A stretch of DNA of 64,000 nucleotides from Lachnoclostridium sp. An76 (GCF_002161355.1 NZ_NFHL01000011.1:35522-99521), one strand, 5' to 3'; counted from the stretch's first letter, positions 35,107 through 44,626 are shown. Numbers and translations: made by a program. The notes: generated by a model not told the origin, from the sequence alone.

Positions 35107-36264
35107 ATGGAAGTTTATCTGGACAATTCCGCCACGACCATGTGTTATCCGGAAGTGGGGGAACTGGTATATAAAGTCATGTGCCGGGATTACGGCAACC
35201 CGTCCTCCCTGTACAGGAAAGGCGTGGAGGCGGAACACTATATCCGGGAAGCGAAGGAGACGATCGCAAAGCTTTTGAAAGTGAATGCGAAAGAGCTCTT
35301 CTTTACCTCGGGCGGCACGGAGAGCGACAACCTGGCTCTCATCGGATGCGTCCGGGCGAACCGGCGAAGGGGGAACCATCTGATCACCTCGTCCATCGAG
35401 CATCCCGCGATCCTCAATACCATGCGCTATCTGGAGGAAGAAGAGGGATTCCGCGTGACCTATCTCCCGGTGGACGGGGAGGGGCGCATCCGTCTCGATG
35501 CTTTAAAGGAAGCGCTGTGCCCGGAGACGATCCTTGTATCTGTGATGTATGTGAACAATGAGGTCGGGACCGTGCAGCCCATCCAGGAGGCAGTGCAGAT
35601 CACGAAGCGGTACAATTCTTCCATCCTGTTCCACACAGATGCGGTACAGGGATTTGGGAAATACCGCATCTATCCGAAGCGGATGGGCATTGACCTGCTC
35701 TCTGCCAGCGGGCATAAGATCCACGGGCCAAAAGGCGTGGGCTTCCTCTATGTCGACAGCCGGGTGAAGATCCATCCGATCCTGTTCGGGGGCGGGCAGC
35801 AGAAGGACCTGCGCTCCGGCACGGAGAATGTGCCCGGGATCGCGGGGCTGGGCCTTGCGTCGAAGATGATCTATCAGGACCTTGAGATGAAGACAGCCCT
35901 TATGAGAGAACTGAAAGCGCACTTTATCAGAGGACTCGGAGAGATCGGGGATACAACGGTCCACGGCGCGGCTAACGGGGACAGCTCGCCCCATATCATC
36001 AGCGTGGGGATCGCAGGTGTGCGCAGCGAAGTCCTGCTGCACACGCTGGAAGACAAAGGGATCTACGTGTCTTCCGGCTCTGCATGCTCCTCCAACCACC
36101 CGGCGGTCAGCGGCGTCCTGAAAGCCATCGGGACTCCGAGAGAATACCTGGATGCCACGCTGAGGTTCAGCATGTCGGAGTTCACCACAAAAGAAGAAAT
36201 TGACTACACGCTGGAAACACTATATAATTGTATACCGATGCTTCGGAAATTTACACGGCGCTGA
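35107..36264 (+). CDS. cysteine desulfurase, NifS/IscS type, partner of ThiI
   Basis: 385 residues. PLP lysine in SASGHKIHGPKGVGF; the catalytic cysteine is in SSGSACSSNHPAVSG; N-terminal VYLDNSATTMCYPEV. Takes sulfur from cysteine and hands it on as persulfide. It lies 83 nt ahead of thiI, the same pair as nifZ–thiI in Bacillus subtilis, so the sulfur most likely goes to tRNA 4-thiouridine. No IscU, SufU or Fe-S scaffold gene is near. Confidence 0.94.
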   Translation: MEVYLDNSATTMCYPEVGELVYKVMCRDYGNPSSLYRKGVEAEHYIREAKETIAKLLKVNAKELFFTSGGTESDNLALIGCVRANRRRGNHLITSSIEHPAILNTMRYLEEEEGFRVTYLPVDGEGRIRLDALKEALCPETILVSVMYVNNEVGTVQPIQEAVQITKRYNSSILFHTDAVQGFGKYRIYPKRMGIDLLSASGHKIHGPKGVGFLYVDSRVKIHPILFGGGQQKDLRSGTENVPGIAGLGLASKMIYQDLEMKTALMRELKAHFIRGLGEIGDTTVHGAANGDSSPHIISVGIAGVRSEVLLHTLEDKGIYVSSGSACSSNHPAVSGVLKAIGTPREYLDATLRFSMSEFTTKEEIDYTLETLYNCIPMLRKFTRR

Positions 36265-36347
36265 CGCGCTGAGAAAAGCCGCAGCCGGGCGGAGCGCGGG
36301 TATCTGCGCGGGAAATGTCCCGGACCGGCCGGAAAAAGGAGAATACC

Positions 36348-37532
36348 ATGACGTTTCATTCATTTTTGATCAAATATGGGGAGATCGGGATAAAGGGGAA
36401 AAACCGGTATATGTTCGAGGACGCTCTTGTGCGCCAGATCCGGTACGCCCTTAAGGATGTGGAAGGAGAGTTCCTTGTCCACAAATGCCACGGAAGGGTC
36501 TATGTAGACTGCGAAGGCGAGTACGACTACGAAGAGACAATAGAAAGCCTGAAAAAAGTGTTCGGTATCGTGGGGATCTGCCCGGTCGTGAGAAAGCCGG
36601 TCAAAGAGCTGGAAGAGCTGAAAAAAGACGTGGTCGTCTACATGGGGGAGATGTATCCCGAGGGCGATAAGACATTTAAAGTGGAGGCCCGGCGCGCGAA
36701 CAAGCGGTATCCGGTAAACTCCATGGAGATCAACTGTGCGCTCGGCGAGGCAGTGCTGGACGCTTACCCGGAGATGAAGGTGGATGTGCATCACCCGGAC
36801 GTCCGGCTGAATGTGGAGATCCGCGAGGAGGTCTACCTGTATTCCGAGATCATCCCCGGGCCGGGAGGCATGCCTGTAGGGACAAACGGCAGTGCGATGC
36901 TGCTCCTCTCCGGCGGGATCGACAGCCCGGTGGCAGGATATATGATCGCAAAGAGAGGCGTGGAGATCGAGGCGACTTATTTCCATGCGCCGCCGTACAC
37001 GAGCGAGCGGGCGAAGGAGAAGGTCATCGACCTGGCAAGGCTTGTCTCCGCGTACGCGGGACCGATCAAACTCCACATCGTCAACTTTACGGATATCCAG
37101 CTTGCAATCTATGAGAAGTGCCCGCACGATGAGCTGACGATCATCATGCGCCGTTATATGATGCGGATCGCAGAGCAGTTCGCGAAAAAGGACGGCTGCC
37201 TGGGGCTGATCACAGGAGAGAGTATCGGACAGGTGGCGAGCCAGACGATGCAGAGCCTGGCAGCGACCAACGCGGTGTGCACGCTTCCTGTCTACCGTCC
37301 GCTCATCGGTTTTGACAAGAGGGAGATCGTGGAAATCTCAGAGAAGATCGACACGTACGAGACGTCGATCCAGCCGTTTGAGGACTGCTGTACGATTTTT
37401 GTGGCAAAGCATCCTGTGACAAAGCCGAATGTGGAAAGGATCGAGAAGTCAGAACTGAACCTGTCGGAGAATATCGAAGAGCTTGTGAAGACAGCGGTTG
37501 AGACAGCGGAAGTGATCACAGTAGGAAAATAG
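36348..37532 (+). CDS. thiI: tRNA 4-thiouridine synthase without rhodanese domain
   Basis: 394 residues: N-terminal ferredoxin-like and THUMP domains (FLIKYGEIGIKGKNRYMFE onward), then the PP-loop domain with SGGIDSPVAGYM. The protein ends soon after the adenylation domain (EVITVGK), so the C-terminal rhodanese domain of E. coli ThiI is absent; sulfur should come straight from the desulfurase encoded just upstream. ATG 36348 is chosen for AAAAGGAG ahead; earlier in-frame codons are not family-like. Confidence 0.95.
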   Translation: MTFHSFLIKYGEIGIKGKNRYMFEDALVRQIRYALKDVEGEFLVHKCHGRVYVDCEGEYDYEETIESLKKVFGIVGICPVVRKPVKELEELKKDVVVYMGEMYPEGDKTFKVEARRANKRYPVNSMEINCALGEAVLDAYPEMKVDVHHPDVRLNVEIREEVYLYSEIIPGPGGMPVGTNGSAMLLLSGGIDSPVAGYMIAKRGVEIEATYFHAPPYTSERAKEKVIDLARLVSAYAGPIKLHIVNFTDIQLAIYEKCPHDELTIIMRRYMMRIAEQFAKKDGCLGLITGESIGQVASQTMQSLAATNAVCTLPVYRPLIGFDKREIVEISEKIDTYETSIQPFEDCCTIFVAKHPVTKPNVERIEKSELNLSENIEELVKTAVETAEVITVGK

Positions 37533-37553
37533 CCGCCGTACAGCCGGAATGAC

Positions 37554-37592
37554 AGAAACAAAAAGAGCTGCCTCGGATCGAGACAGCTCTTT
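37554..37592 (-). terminator. terminator of the HPr-like gene, perhaps bidirectional
   Basis: AAAGAGCTG (37562-37570) and CAGCTCTTT (37584-37592) with inner CTC/GAG. On the - strand the stem is followed by TTTTTGTTT, so it ends the HPr-like transcript; the stem could also help end thiI. Confidence 0.75.
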
Positions 37593-37614
37593 CATAAGTA
37601 AATGATATGTCTGA

Positions 37615-37848
37615 TTATTTGATGATGTACGGATCAAGTGCGGCAAGAATGTCATCGATGTTCCCGTCTGCATGGATGTTGAGATCGATCGGCTTGGAAA
37701 GATCCAGGCTGAAGATTCCCATGATGGATTTGGCATCTATAACATATCTTCCGGATACTAAATCGAAGTCATTGTCATACTTTGTAATTTCGTTTACAAA
37801 AGATTTTACTTTGTCGATTGAATTTAATGAAATCTGTACTGTTTTCAT
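37615..37848 (-). CDS. HPr-like protein lacking the phosphorylatable histidine
   Basis: 77 residues, HPr fold by pattern: the C-terminal half SGRYVIDAKSIMGIFSLDLSKPI matches the Ser46 region of HPr (GKSILGLMSL), including a serine in the right place. The N-terminal LHARPA loop with His15 is replaced by SIDKVKSFVNEI, so it cannot carry phosphate from enzyme I. It is more likely a regulatory or Crh-like relative than a sugar-transport carrier. Own promoter, AGGAGG ribosome site and terminator: a single-gene unit. Confidence 0.78.
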   Translation of the reverse strand: MKTVQISLNSIDKVKSFVNEITKYDNDFDLVSGRYVIDAKSIMGIFSLDLSKPIDLNIHADGNIDDILAALDPYIIK

Positions 37849-37899
37849 TGGAATAGCCCTCCTTGAATCATAAATTATAAGGTATCAAACCTCATGTAT

Positions 37900-37928
37900 A
37901 TTCTAGGGGATGCCAGTGGAAAAGTCAA
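37900..37928 (-). promoter_or_regulatory. promoter of the HPr-like gene
   Basis: On the - strand TTGACT (37928-37923), 17-nt spacer, TAGAAT (37905-37900). Confidence 0.65.
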
Positions 37929-37960
37929 GTGACACATAGGAAAAAAGAGGTAAATTCAGA

Positions 37961-39295
37961 ATGAAAAAAGCAGCGCTCCACAACCTGGGATGTAAAGTAA
38001 ACGCATATGAGACAGAAGCAATGCAGGAAATGCTCGAACAGGCGGGCTATGAGATCGTTCCTTTTAAAGAAGGGGCGGATGTCTATGTCATCAATACCTG
38101 TACGGTGACGAATATCGCAGACCGCAAATCCCGCCAGATGCTCCACCGCGCCCGGAAAATGAACCCGGAGGCAGTGGTCGTGGCAGCAGGGTGTTATGTG
38201 CAGGCAAAGGGCGGGCAGGAGGCGGATCCCTGCATTGACATTGTGATCGGCAATAACCACAAAAAAGACCTGGTCAGGATCCTTAAGGAGTATGAAGAAA
38301 ACAGAGAAAAGGACCGCGCCGGCGGGAACGGGAGAGAGCGTGCGGGCGCCCGTGCGGCCGGCGAGATCGGGGATATCAACCGGACAAAAGAATACGAATC
38401 CCTTCATCTCACCCGTACAGGCGAACACACCCGGGCTTATATCAAGGTACAGGACGGCTGCAACCAGTTCTGCACCTACTGCATCATCCCCTATGCGAGA
38501 GGCCGTGTGCGCAGCAGGGAGATGCAGGATGTGGTGCAGGAGGTGAGGACCCTGGCTGACAATGGCTATCAGGAAGTCGTGCTCACAGGCATCCATCTGA
38601 GCTCCTACGGCATTGATTTCGACGGGCAGAGGCATCTGTCTGACCTGATCCGCGCGGTCCATGAGATCGAAGGGATCCGGCGGATCCGGCTGGGATCCCT
38701 GGAACCGGGGATCGTGACAGAAGAATTCGCCGGGACGCTCGCCGCTATGCCAAAGATCTGCCCCCACTTCCACCTCTCTCTCCAGAGCGGGTGCGATGCG
38801 ACCCTGAAGCGGATGAACCGGCGGTATACGAGTGAGGAGTACTATGAGAAATGCAGGATCCTCAGAAAGTATTTTGATGACCCTGCCTTTACGACAGATG
38901 TGATCGTGGGCTTCCCGGGAGAGACGGAAGAGGACTTCCAGGCGTCCTTTGACTTTGTGGACAAGGTGGATTTCTACGAGACACATATATTCAAATACTC
39001 AAAAAGAGAGGGCACTAAAGCGGCTTCCATGCCGGACCAGGTGGATGAGCAGGTCAAGGCGGAGAGGAGCGCGCGCCTGATCGCGCTGGGCGAAAAGAAG
39101 AGGAAAGCTTATGAGGAACGCTTCATCGGAAAGACCGTGGAAGTGCTCGTGGAAGAGGACGCGGTCATTGACGGAAAGAAGGTCCAGACAGGGCATACAA
39201 AGGAGTATATTAAAATTGCACTAGACGCACAGGAAAATCTCCGCAATTGTATCGTAAACGTTCAAATTGATAATGGCTCACAAATTATACATTGA
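37961..39295 (+). CDS. mtaB: tRNA t6A37 methylthiotransferase
   Basis: 444 residues. Three-part methylthiotransferase: N-terminal UPF0004 domain with cluster cysteines in NLGCKVNAYE, INTCTVTN and AAGCYVQ; radical SAM motif CNQFCTYCIIPYARG; C-terminal TRAM-like part with HTKEYIKI. Converts t6A to ms2t6A at position 37 of tRNAs reading ANN codons. MtaB rather than MiaB by the N-terminal pattern. A Gly/Arg-rich linker (about residues 115-140) precedes the radical SAM domain. Confidence 0.94.
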   Translation: MKKAALHNLGCKVNAYETEAMQEMLEQAGYEIVPFKEGADVYVINTCTVTNIADRKSRQMLHRARKMNPEAVVVAAGCYVQAKGGQEADPCIDIVIGNNHKKDLVRILKEYEENREKDRAGGNGRERAGARAAGEIGDINRTKEYESLHLTRTGEHTRAYIKVQDGCNQFCTYCIIPYARGRVRSREMQDVVQEVRTLADNGYQEVVLTGIHLSSYGIDFDGQRHLSDLIRAVHEIEGIRRIRLGSLEPGIVTEEFAGTLAAMPKICPHFHLSLQSGCDATLKRMNRRYTSEEYYEKCRILRKYFDDPAFTTDVIVGFPGETEEDFQASFDFVDKVDFYETHIFKYSKREGTKAASMPDQVDEQVKAERSARLIALGEKKRKAYEERFIGKTVEVLVEEDAVIDGKKVQTGHTKEYIKIALDAQENLRNCIVNVQIDNGSQIIH

Positions 39296-39424
39296 ATTTT
39301 AAAAGGGATTATATTAGAATTGTAAATAGGGATTCTGGGTCTTCCCAGAGGATACAGGCGGCGTCAGGCAGCGCCTGCAGAAGCCTGTGATAAAAGGAAC
39401 ATACAGAAAAGGAGGAGCATCAGG

Positions 39425-39688
39425 ATGAGTGATTTAGGCAACACACAGTTCTTTCAGGTAGAGCCCGGACCGCAGATCTCGGCAAAGGATATCCTTGAGA
39501 TCGTGTTCAAGGCGCTGAAAGAAAAAGGATACAATCCGGTCAATCAGATCGTTGGATATATTATGTCAGGGGATCCCACATACATCACCAGCTATAACGG
39601 GGCAAGGAGCCTTGTGATGAAGGTGGAGAGGGATGAGCTCGTAGAAGAGATGTTAAAAGCGTATATTGAGCATAATTCCTGGGAATAA
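39425..39688 (+). CDS. ireB: IreB family regulatory phosphoprotein
   Basis: 87 residues, highly conserved UPF0297 family ([20 protein letters not shown]). In enterococci IreB is phosphorylated by the Ser/Thr kinase IreK and tunes cephalosporin resistance. N-terminal threonine residues that could be phosphorylated are present (GNTQFF). Strong ribosome site AAAAGGAGGAG. The ruvX gene starts 7 nt after the stop, as is usual in Firmicutes. Confidence 0.95.
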   Translation: MSDLGNTQFFQVEPGPQISAKDILEIVFKALKEKGYNPVNQIVGYIMSGDPTYITSYNGARSLVMKVERDELVEEMLKAYIEHNSWE

Positions 39689-39694
39689 TCAGCT

Positions 39695-40144
39695 ATGAGG
39701 ATCATGGGACTTGATTACGGGACTAAGACGGTCGGTGTCGCTGTCAGCGACCCCCTCGGCCTTACAGCCCAGGCGATAGAGACGATCGGACGGAAAGAAG
39801 AGAACAAGCTCAGGCGGACCTGCGCGCGCATCGAGGAGCTGATCGGACAGTATGGCGTGGACAGGATCGTGCTCGGATTTCCGAAACATATGAACAATGA
39901 TATCGGGGAGCGCGCTGAGAAGTCGCTGGAATTCCGGGACATGCTCCACCGCAGGACCGGGCTTGAAGTCATCATGTGGGATGAGCGCCTGACGACTGTG
40001 GAGGCGGAGCGGACCCTGATCGAGAGCGGAGTGCGGCGGGAGAACCGCAAGAAGCACATCGATCAGATCGCGGCGGTATTCATCCTTCAGGGCTATCTGG
40101 ACTACCTTCACCTGAAGAAAGCGGAAGAGCGGGCGGCGGAGTAG
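39695..40144 (+). CDS. ruvX: Holliday junction resolvase-like protein, YqgF family
   Basis: 149 residues, RNase H fold. Acidic active-site positions: [15 protein letters not shown] at the N-terminus, DERLTT in the middle and [18 protein letters not shown] at the end. Implicated in pre-16S rRNA processing and, by fold, in resolution of DNA junctions. Member of the ireB–ruvX–DUF1292 cluster. Confidence 0.95.
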   Translation: MRIMGLDYGTKTVGVAVSDPLGLTAQAIETIGRKEENKLRRTCARIEELIGQYGVDRIVLGFPKHMNNDIGERAEKSLEFRDMLHRRTGLEVIMWDERLTTVEAERTLIESGVRRENRKKHIDQIAAVFILQGYLDYLHLKKAEERAAE

Positions 40145-40173
40145 GCGCAGGACAAGAATAAGGGGCGTTTTTT

Positions 40174-40434
40174 ATGGGAAAAATAAGATTTGCATTCGCG
40201 GACGGGAGCGGGGAAGACGAGTTTTTTGTGCTGGAAGAAACGATGATAAACGGAAGTACATATCTGCTCGTCACGGACTCCGAGGAGGATGATGCGGAGT
40301 GTCTGATCCTGAAGGAGACAGAAGGACCTGTGCCCGGGGACAGTGTCTATGAGATAGTGGAAGACGAAACAGAACTTCTGGCAGTGTCAAAAGTGTTCGA
40401 AGAGCTGCTGGAGGATGTAAGTATAGAAATGTAA
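40174..40434 (+). CDS. DUF1292 family protein
   Basis: 86 residues, acidic, pattern FVLEETMINGSTYLLVTDSEEDDAECLIL typical of DUF1292 begins at about residue 20 with EDEFFVLEE. Function unknown; it nearly always lies after ireB and ruvX in Firmicutes. The fur gene follows after 18 nt. Confidence 0.92.
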   Translation: MGKIRFAFADGSGEDEFFVLEETMINGSTYLLVTDSEEDDAECLILKETEGPVPGDSVYEIVEDETELLAVSKVFEELLEDVSIEM

Positions 40435-40452
40435 CATATTGAGGGGACACGG

Positions 40453-40923
40453 ATGGAACAGAAAAAGACAGAGGATCTGCTCAGGCGGAAACTCAGGGAG
40501 AAAGGGCTAAAGGTCACGCACCAGAGGCTCCTGATCCTCTCTGTACTGGAGCAGAACAGCGGCAGGCATATGGCGGCGGAGGATATCTATGGGCTTGTGA
40601 CGGAAGAACATCCCGAGATCGGGCTGGCGACAGTGTACCGGACACTCCAGCTTCTCTGGGATATGCAGCTCGTAGACCGGATCAACCTGGATGACGGCTG
40701 TGTGCGCTATGAGATCGGCCATCTGCTGACGGACGAGACAAAACACAACCATCACCATCTCATATGCAGGAAATGCGGCAGAGTGATCCCTTTCGATGCG
40801 GATCTCCTGGATGAGCTCGAGGACCATATCGAAGAAGCTGCAGGATTCCATGTACAGGACCATGAAGTGAAGTTTTACGGCCTGTGCAGTGACTGTATGA
40901 AAAGTGAGAAGAGCGGCTGCTGA
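40453..40923 (+). CDS. Fur family metal- or peroxide-responsive regulator
   Basis: 156 residues. N-terminal winged helix KVTHQRLLILSVLEQNSGRH and recognition part EIGLATVYRTLQLL; metal-site pattern HNHHHLICRKCGRVI (HHHH-CxxC) and a second CxxC, LCSDCMK, near the end. The two CxxC pairs give a structural zinc site as in Fur, PerR and Zur; which metal it senses cannot be told. Fourth gene of the ireB cluster. Confidence 0.92.
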   Translation: MEQKKTEDLLRRKLREKGLKVTHQRLLILSVLEQNSGRHMAAEDIYGLVTEEHPEIGLATVYRTLQLLWDMQLVDRINLDDGCVRYEIGHLLTDETKHNHHHLICRKCGRVIPFDADLLDELEDHIEEAAGFHVQDHEVKFYGLCSDCMKSEKSGC

Positions 40924-40989
40924 TCCTGCTGTTCTTTTTGTGCCCGGAAGTAAAGAAATACATAAAAATAATATGGAGGTGTTTATTTT

Positions 40990-42660
40990 TTGAAGAAAGA
41001 GAAAAAAGGAAAACTGCGTATCATACCGCTGGGCGGCCTTGAGCAGATCGGTATGAACATCACTGCCTTTGAGTACGAAGACAGTATTGTTGTCGTGGAC
41101 TGCGGACTTGCCTTCCCGGAGGATGATATGCTGGGGATCGATCTTGTGATCCCGGATGTCACATATTTAAGGGACAATGCTTCCAAGGTCAAGGGCTTTG
41201 TCATCACCCACGGACATGAGGACCACATTGGCGCCCTGCCGTATGTGCTCAAAGAGATCAATCTTCCGATCTATACGACAAAGCTGACGATGGGGATCAT
41301 TGAGAATAAATTAAAGGAACACAATCTCCTGCGCAGTACAAAGCGCAAGGTCGTGCAGCACGGACAGTCCATCAACCTGGGGAAATTCAGGATCGAGTTT
41401 ATCAAGACAAACCACAGTATCCAGGACGCTTCCGCGCTTGCGATCTATTCTCCCGCGGGGGTGGTCGTGCACACCGGGGACTTTAAGGTGGATTACACGC
41501 CGGTATTCGGGGATGCCATTGACCTTCAGAGATTTGCCGAGATCGGGAAGAGGGGCGTGCTGGCGCTCATGTCTGACAGTACGAACGCGGAGAGGCGCGG
41601 GTTCACCCAGTCTGAGAGGACAGTGGGGATCACATTTGACCACATTTTCGCGGAGCACCAGAATACTCGTCTGATCATCGCCACATTTGCATCAAACGTG
41701 GACCGTGTGCAGCAGATCATCAACTCTGCTTACAAATACAGGAGAAAAGTCGTGGTGGAAGGCAGGAGCATGGTAAATATCATCTCCATTGCCTCTGAGC
41801 TGGGGTATCTCCATCTGCCGGAGAACACGCTGATCGAGATCGACGAGATGAAGAATTATCCGCCGGAGAAGATGGTGCTCATCACCACGGGAAGCCAGGG
41901 AGAGTCCATGGCAGCCCTCTCCAGGATGGCGGCGGACGTGCACCGCAAGGTTACGATCCAGCCGAACGACACGATCATTTTCAGCTCCAACCCGATCCCG
42001 GGCAATGAGAAATCCGTTTCCCGCGTGATCAATGAGCTGTCCGCAAAAGGCGCGGAAGTCATCTTCCAGGACACCCATGTATCAGGGCATGCCTGCCAGG
42101 AAGAGCTGAAGCTGATCTACTCCCTTGTGAAACCGAAGTACGCGATCCCCGTGCATGGCGAGTACCGCCACTTAAAGGCAAACGCGGAAGTGGCGAAATC
42201 CCTGGGGATCCCGAAGGAAAACGTATTTATCATCCAGTCAGGGGATGTGCTGGAGCTGGACGATAATTCCGCTAAGATCGTGGATAAGGTGCACACAGGG
42301 GCAGTCCTCGTGGACGGTCTCGGCGTCGGCGATGTGGGAAATATCGTGCTCCGCGACAGACAGCATCTCGCGGAAGACGGCATCATTATCGTCGTATTGA
42401 CGCTGGAGCGCAGGACCAACAGGCTTCTTGCGGGCCCGGATATCGTATCCCGCGGCTTTGTGTATGTGAGAGAGTCCGAACAGCTCATGGAGGACGCGCG
42501 GAGAGCAGTGTCCGATGCCCTTGACAAGTGCCTTGGCGGACGCCATACAGACTGGAACAGGATCAAGCTTGTGATCCGCGATGCAATGAATGACTATATC
42601 TGGAAAAAGACGAAGAGGAAACCAATGGTGATCCCGATCATCATGGATGTAGATGTGTAA
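40990..42660 (+). CDS. rnj: ribonuclease J
   Basis: 556 residues, normal length. Metallo-beta-lactamase core with ITHGHEDHIGALPYVL (HxHxDH zinc site), then beta-CASP domain ending in SGHACQEELKL, and a C-terminal domain. 5'-3' exonuclease and endonuclease for mRNA turnover and rRNA maturation. The start is a TTG at 40990, supported by GGAGGTG about 9 nt ahead. RNase J1/J2 type is not resolved. Followed after 3 nt by trmR. Confidence 0.96.
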   Translation: MKKEKKGKLRIIPLGGLEQIGMNITAFEYEDSIVVVDCGLAFPEDDMLGIDLVIPDVTYLRDNASKVKGFVITHGHEDHIGALPYVLKEINLPIYTTKLTMGIIENKLKEHNLLRSTKRKVVQHGQSINLGKFRIEFIKTNHSIQDASALAIYSPAGVVVHTGDFKVDYTPVFGDAIDLQRFAEIGKRGVLALMSDSTNAERRGFTQSERTVGITFDHIFAEHQNTRLIIATFASNVDRVQQIINSAYKYRRKVVVEGRSMVNIISIASELGYLHLPENTLIEIDEMKNYPPEKMVLITTGSQGESMAALSRMAADVHRKVTIQPNDTIIFSSNPIPGNEKSVSRVINELSAKGAEVIFQDTHVSGHACQEELKLIYSLVKPKYAIPVHGEYRHLKANAEVAKSLGIPKENVFIIQSGDVLELDDNSAKIVDKVHTGAVLVDGLGVGDVGNIVLRDRQHLAEDGIIIVVLTLERRTNRLLAGPDIVSRGFVYVRESEQLMEDARRAVSDALDKCLGGRHTDWNRIKLVIRDAMNDYIWKKTKRKPMVIPIIMDVDV

Positions 42661-42663
42661 GAT

Positions 42664-43416
42664 ATGATAGTAGATGAACGTATCGTTACATTCATCAATT
42701 CGCTTGACACAAAGAACAGTGAAATACTGGAGACAGTCGAACGGGAAGCTCTCGCAACCTCCGTGCCCATCATCAGGCGGGAGATGCAGAGCTTCCTCAA
42801 GACGCTCCTTCTGATCAAAAAACCTATGCGCATTCTGGAAGTCGGAACTGCCGTAGGTTTCTCTGCGTTATTGATGAGTGAATACGCGCCGGAAGGGTGC
42901 AGGATAACAACGATTGAAAATTATGAAAAAAGGATCCCCATTGCCCGGGAAAATTTCCGCCGGGCGGGGAAAGAGGAACAGATCGCCCTCATAGAAGGGG
43001 ATGCCGCGGAAGTGATGAAGCAGCTGGAAGGTCCCTTTGATTTTATTTTCATGGACGCGGCAAAGGGGCAGTATATCCACTATCTGCCCGAGGCTCTGCG
43101 CCTGCTGCCTGAGGGCGGCGTCCTTGTGTCTGACAATGTGATGCAGGACGGGGAGGTGATCGAATCCCGGTTCGCGGTGGAGCGCCGCAACCGGACGATC
43201 CACGCCCGCATGAGGGAGTACCTGTACGAGCTGAAGCACAATGACGCTCTGGTGACATCCATCATCCCTCTTGGGGACGGAGTGGCAGTGAGCGTGAAGC
43301 AGGTTCCAGAGGCGGGACGAGGCGCCAGGCAGTCTAAGCGGTCTGAGCCGGCTGAGTGCGGAGCAGCGGCAGAGAAAAGAAAAGGACAGGAGGCAGAAAA
43401 TGGGAAGACATCCTGA
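42664..43416 (+). CDS. trmR: tRNA 5-hydroxyuridine methyltransferase, TrmR-like
   Basis: 250 residues, class I O-methyltransferase: SAM motif ILEVGTAVGFSALLMSEY, then FDFIFMDAAKGQY with the metal-binding Asp. In B. subtilis TrmR makes mo5U34 from ho5U34 and lies next to U32 peptidase-like TrhP genes, as here, which supports the assignment. The last 32 residues are an Arg/Lys/Ala/Glu-rich tail not needed for the fold. The 3' end overlaps the U32 gene by 17 nt. Confidence 0.85.
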   Translation: MIVDERIVTFINSLDTKNSEILETVEREALATSVPIIRREMQSFLKTLLLIKKPMRILEVGTAVGFSALLMSEYAPEGCRITTIENYEKRIPIARENFRRAGKEEQIALIEGDAAEVMKQLEGPFDFIFMDAAKGQYIHYLPEALRLLPEGGVLVSDNVMQDGEVIESRFAVERRNRTIHARMREYLYELKHNDALVTSIIPLGDGVAVSVKQVPEAGRGARQSKRSEPAECGAAAEKRKGQEAENGKTS

Positions 43417-44626
43417 ATTACTGATCCCGGCGAGCAGCCTGGAAGTTTTAAAAACAGCGGTCATCTTCGGAGCTGACGCTGTCTATATCGGCGGCGAGGC
43501 GTTCGGACTGCGGGCAAAGGCGAAGAATTTTTCCATGGAAGAGATGAAGGAAGGGATCGGGTTTGCACATGAGCATGGCGTGAAGGTCTATGTCACGGCA
43601 AATATACTGGCCCACAATGACGACCTGCCCGGAGTGCGCGAATACTTTGAAGAGCTGAGAGAAATCAGGCCGGACGCCCTGATCATCGCGGATCCGGGTG
43701 TATTTGACATTGCAAAAGAGGTGTGCCCGGAGATCGAGCGCCATATCAGCACCCAGGCGAACAATACCAATTACGGGACCTATAATTTCTGGTACCGTCA
43801 GGGCGCCAGCCGGGTCGTGTCCGCAAGGGAGCTGTCCATGAAGGAGATCAAAGAGCTGAGGGCGAACATCCCCGCGGACCTGGAGATCGAAACCTTTGTC
43901 CACGGCGCGATGTGCATCTCCTATTCCGGAAGATGCCTTCTGAGCAATTATTTCACCGGGCGCGACGCCAACCGTGGCGCGTGCACCCATCCCTGCCGCT
44001 GGAAATACGCGGTGGTGGAAGAGACAAGGCCGGGCGAATATATGCCTGTATACGAAAACGAGCGGGGCACCTATATCTTCAATTCCAAGGACCTGTGCAT
44101 GATCGAACATATCCCGGAGCTGATCGACGCAGGGATCGACAGCCTGAAGATCGAGGGGCGCATGAAGACAGCGCTCTATGTGGCGACCGTGGCGCGCACA
44201 TACCGAAAGGCGATCGATGATTACCAGAAAGACCCGGAGCTGTACCGGAAGAATATGCCCTGGTACCTGGATCAGATATCAAACTGTACTTACCGGCAGT
44301 TCACCACGGGATTTTTCTTCGGGAAGCCGGACGAGACCACACAGATCTATGACAGCAACACATACAATAAAGAGTACACCTATCTCGGCATTGCCGGAGA
44401 GATAAAAGACGGACTCTGCCGGATCGAGCAGCGCAACAAGTTCTCCGTGGGAGAGACGATCGAGATCATGAAGCCCTGCGGGGAGAATGTGGAAGTGGAA
44501 GTAAAGCGCATCCTCAATGAAGACGGGGAAGAGCAGGAGAGCGCGCCCCACTCAAAACAGGTGCTGTGGGTAGAACTGAGCAAAACGCCGGAAAAGTACG
44601 ATATCCTGCGGCGCCGGGAAGGATAG
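43400..44626 (+). CDS. U32 peptidase-family protein, probable tRNA hydroxylation protein TrhP
   Basis: 408 residues. U32 signature ETFVHGAMCISYSGRCLLSN and the cysteine-rich GRDANRGACTHPCRWKY, which in relatives binds an Fe-S cluster; C-terminal beta-domain with EPEYTYLG-like stretch. Despite the peptidase name, TrhP proteins hydroxylate U34 of tRNA using prephenate, and pairing with trmR points to the ho5U/mo5U pathway. Ribosome site AGGAGG inside the trmR end. The stop is followed after 1 nt by the element 44628-45527. Confidence 0.88.
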   Translation: MGRHPELLIPASSLEVLKTAVIFGADAVYIGGEAFGLRAKAKNFSMEEMKEGIGFAHEHGVKVYVTANILAHNDDLPGVREYFEELREIRPDALIIADPGVFDIAKEVCPEIERHISTQANNTNYGTYNFWYRQGASRVVSARELSMKEIKELRANIPADLEIETFVHGAMCISYSGRCLLSNYFTGRDANRGACTHPCRWKYAVVEETRPGEYMPVYENERGTYIFNSKDLCMIEHIPELIDAGIDSLKIEGRMKTALYVATVARTYRKAIDDYQKDPELYRKNMPWYLDQISNCTYRQFTTGFFFGKPDETTQIYDSNTYNKEYTYLGIAGEIKDGLCRIEQRNKFSVGETIEIMKPCGENVEVEVKRILNEDGEEQESAPHSKQVLWVELSKTPEKYDILRRREG

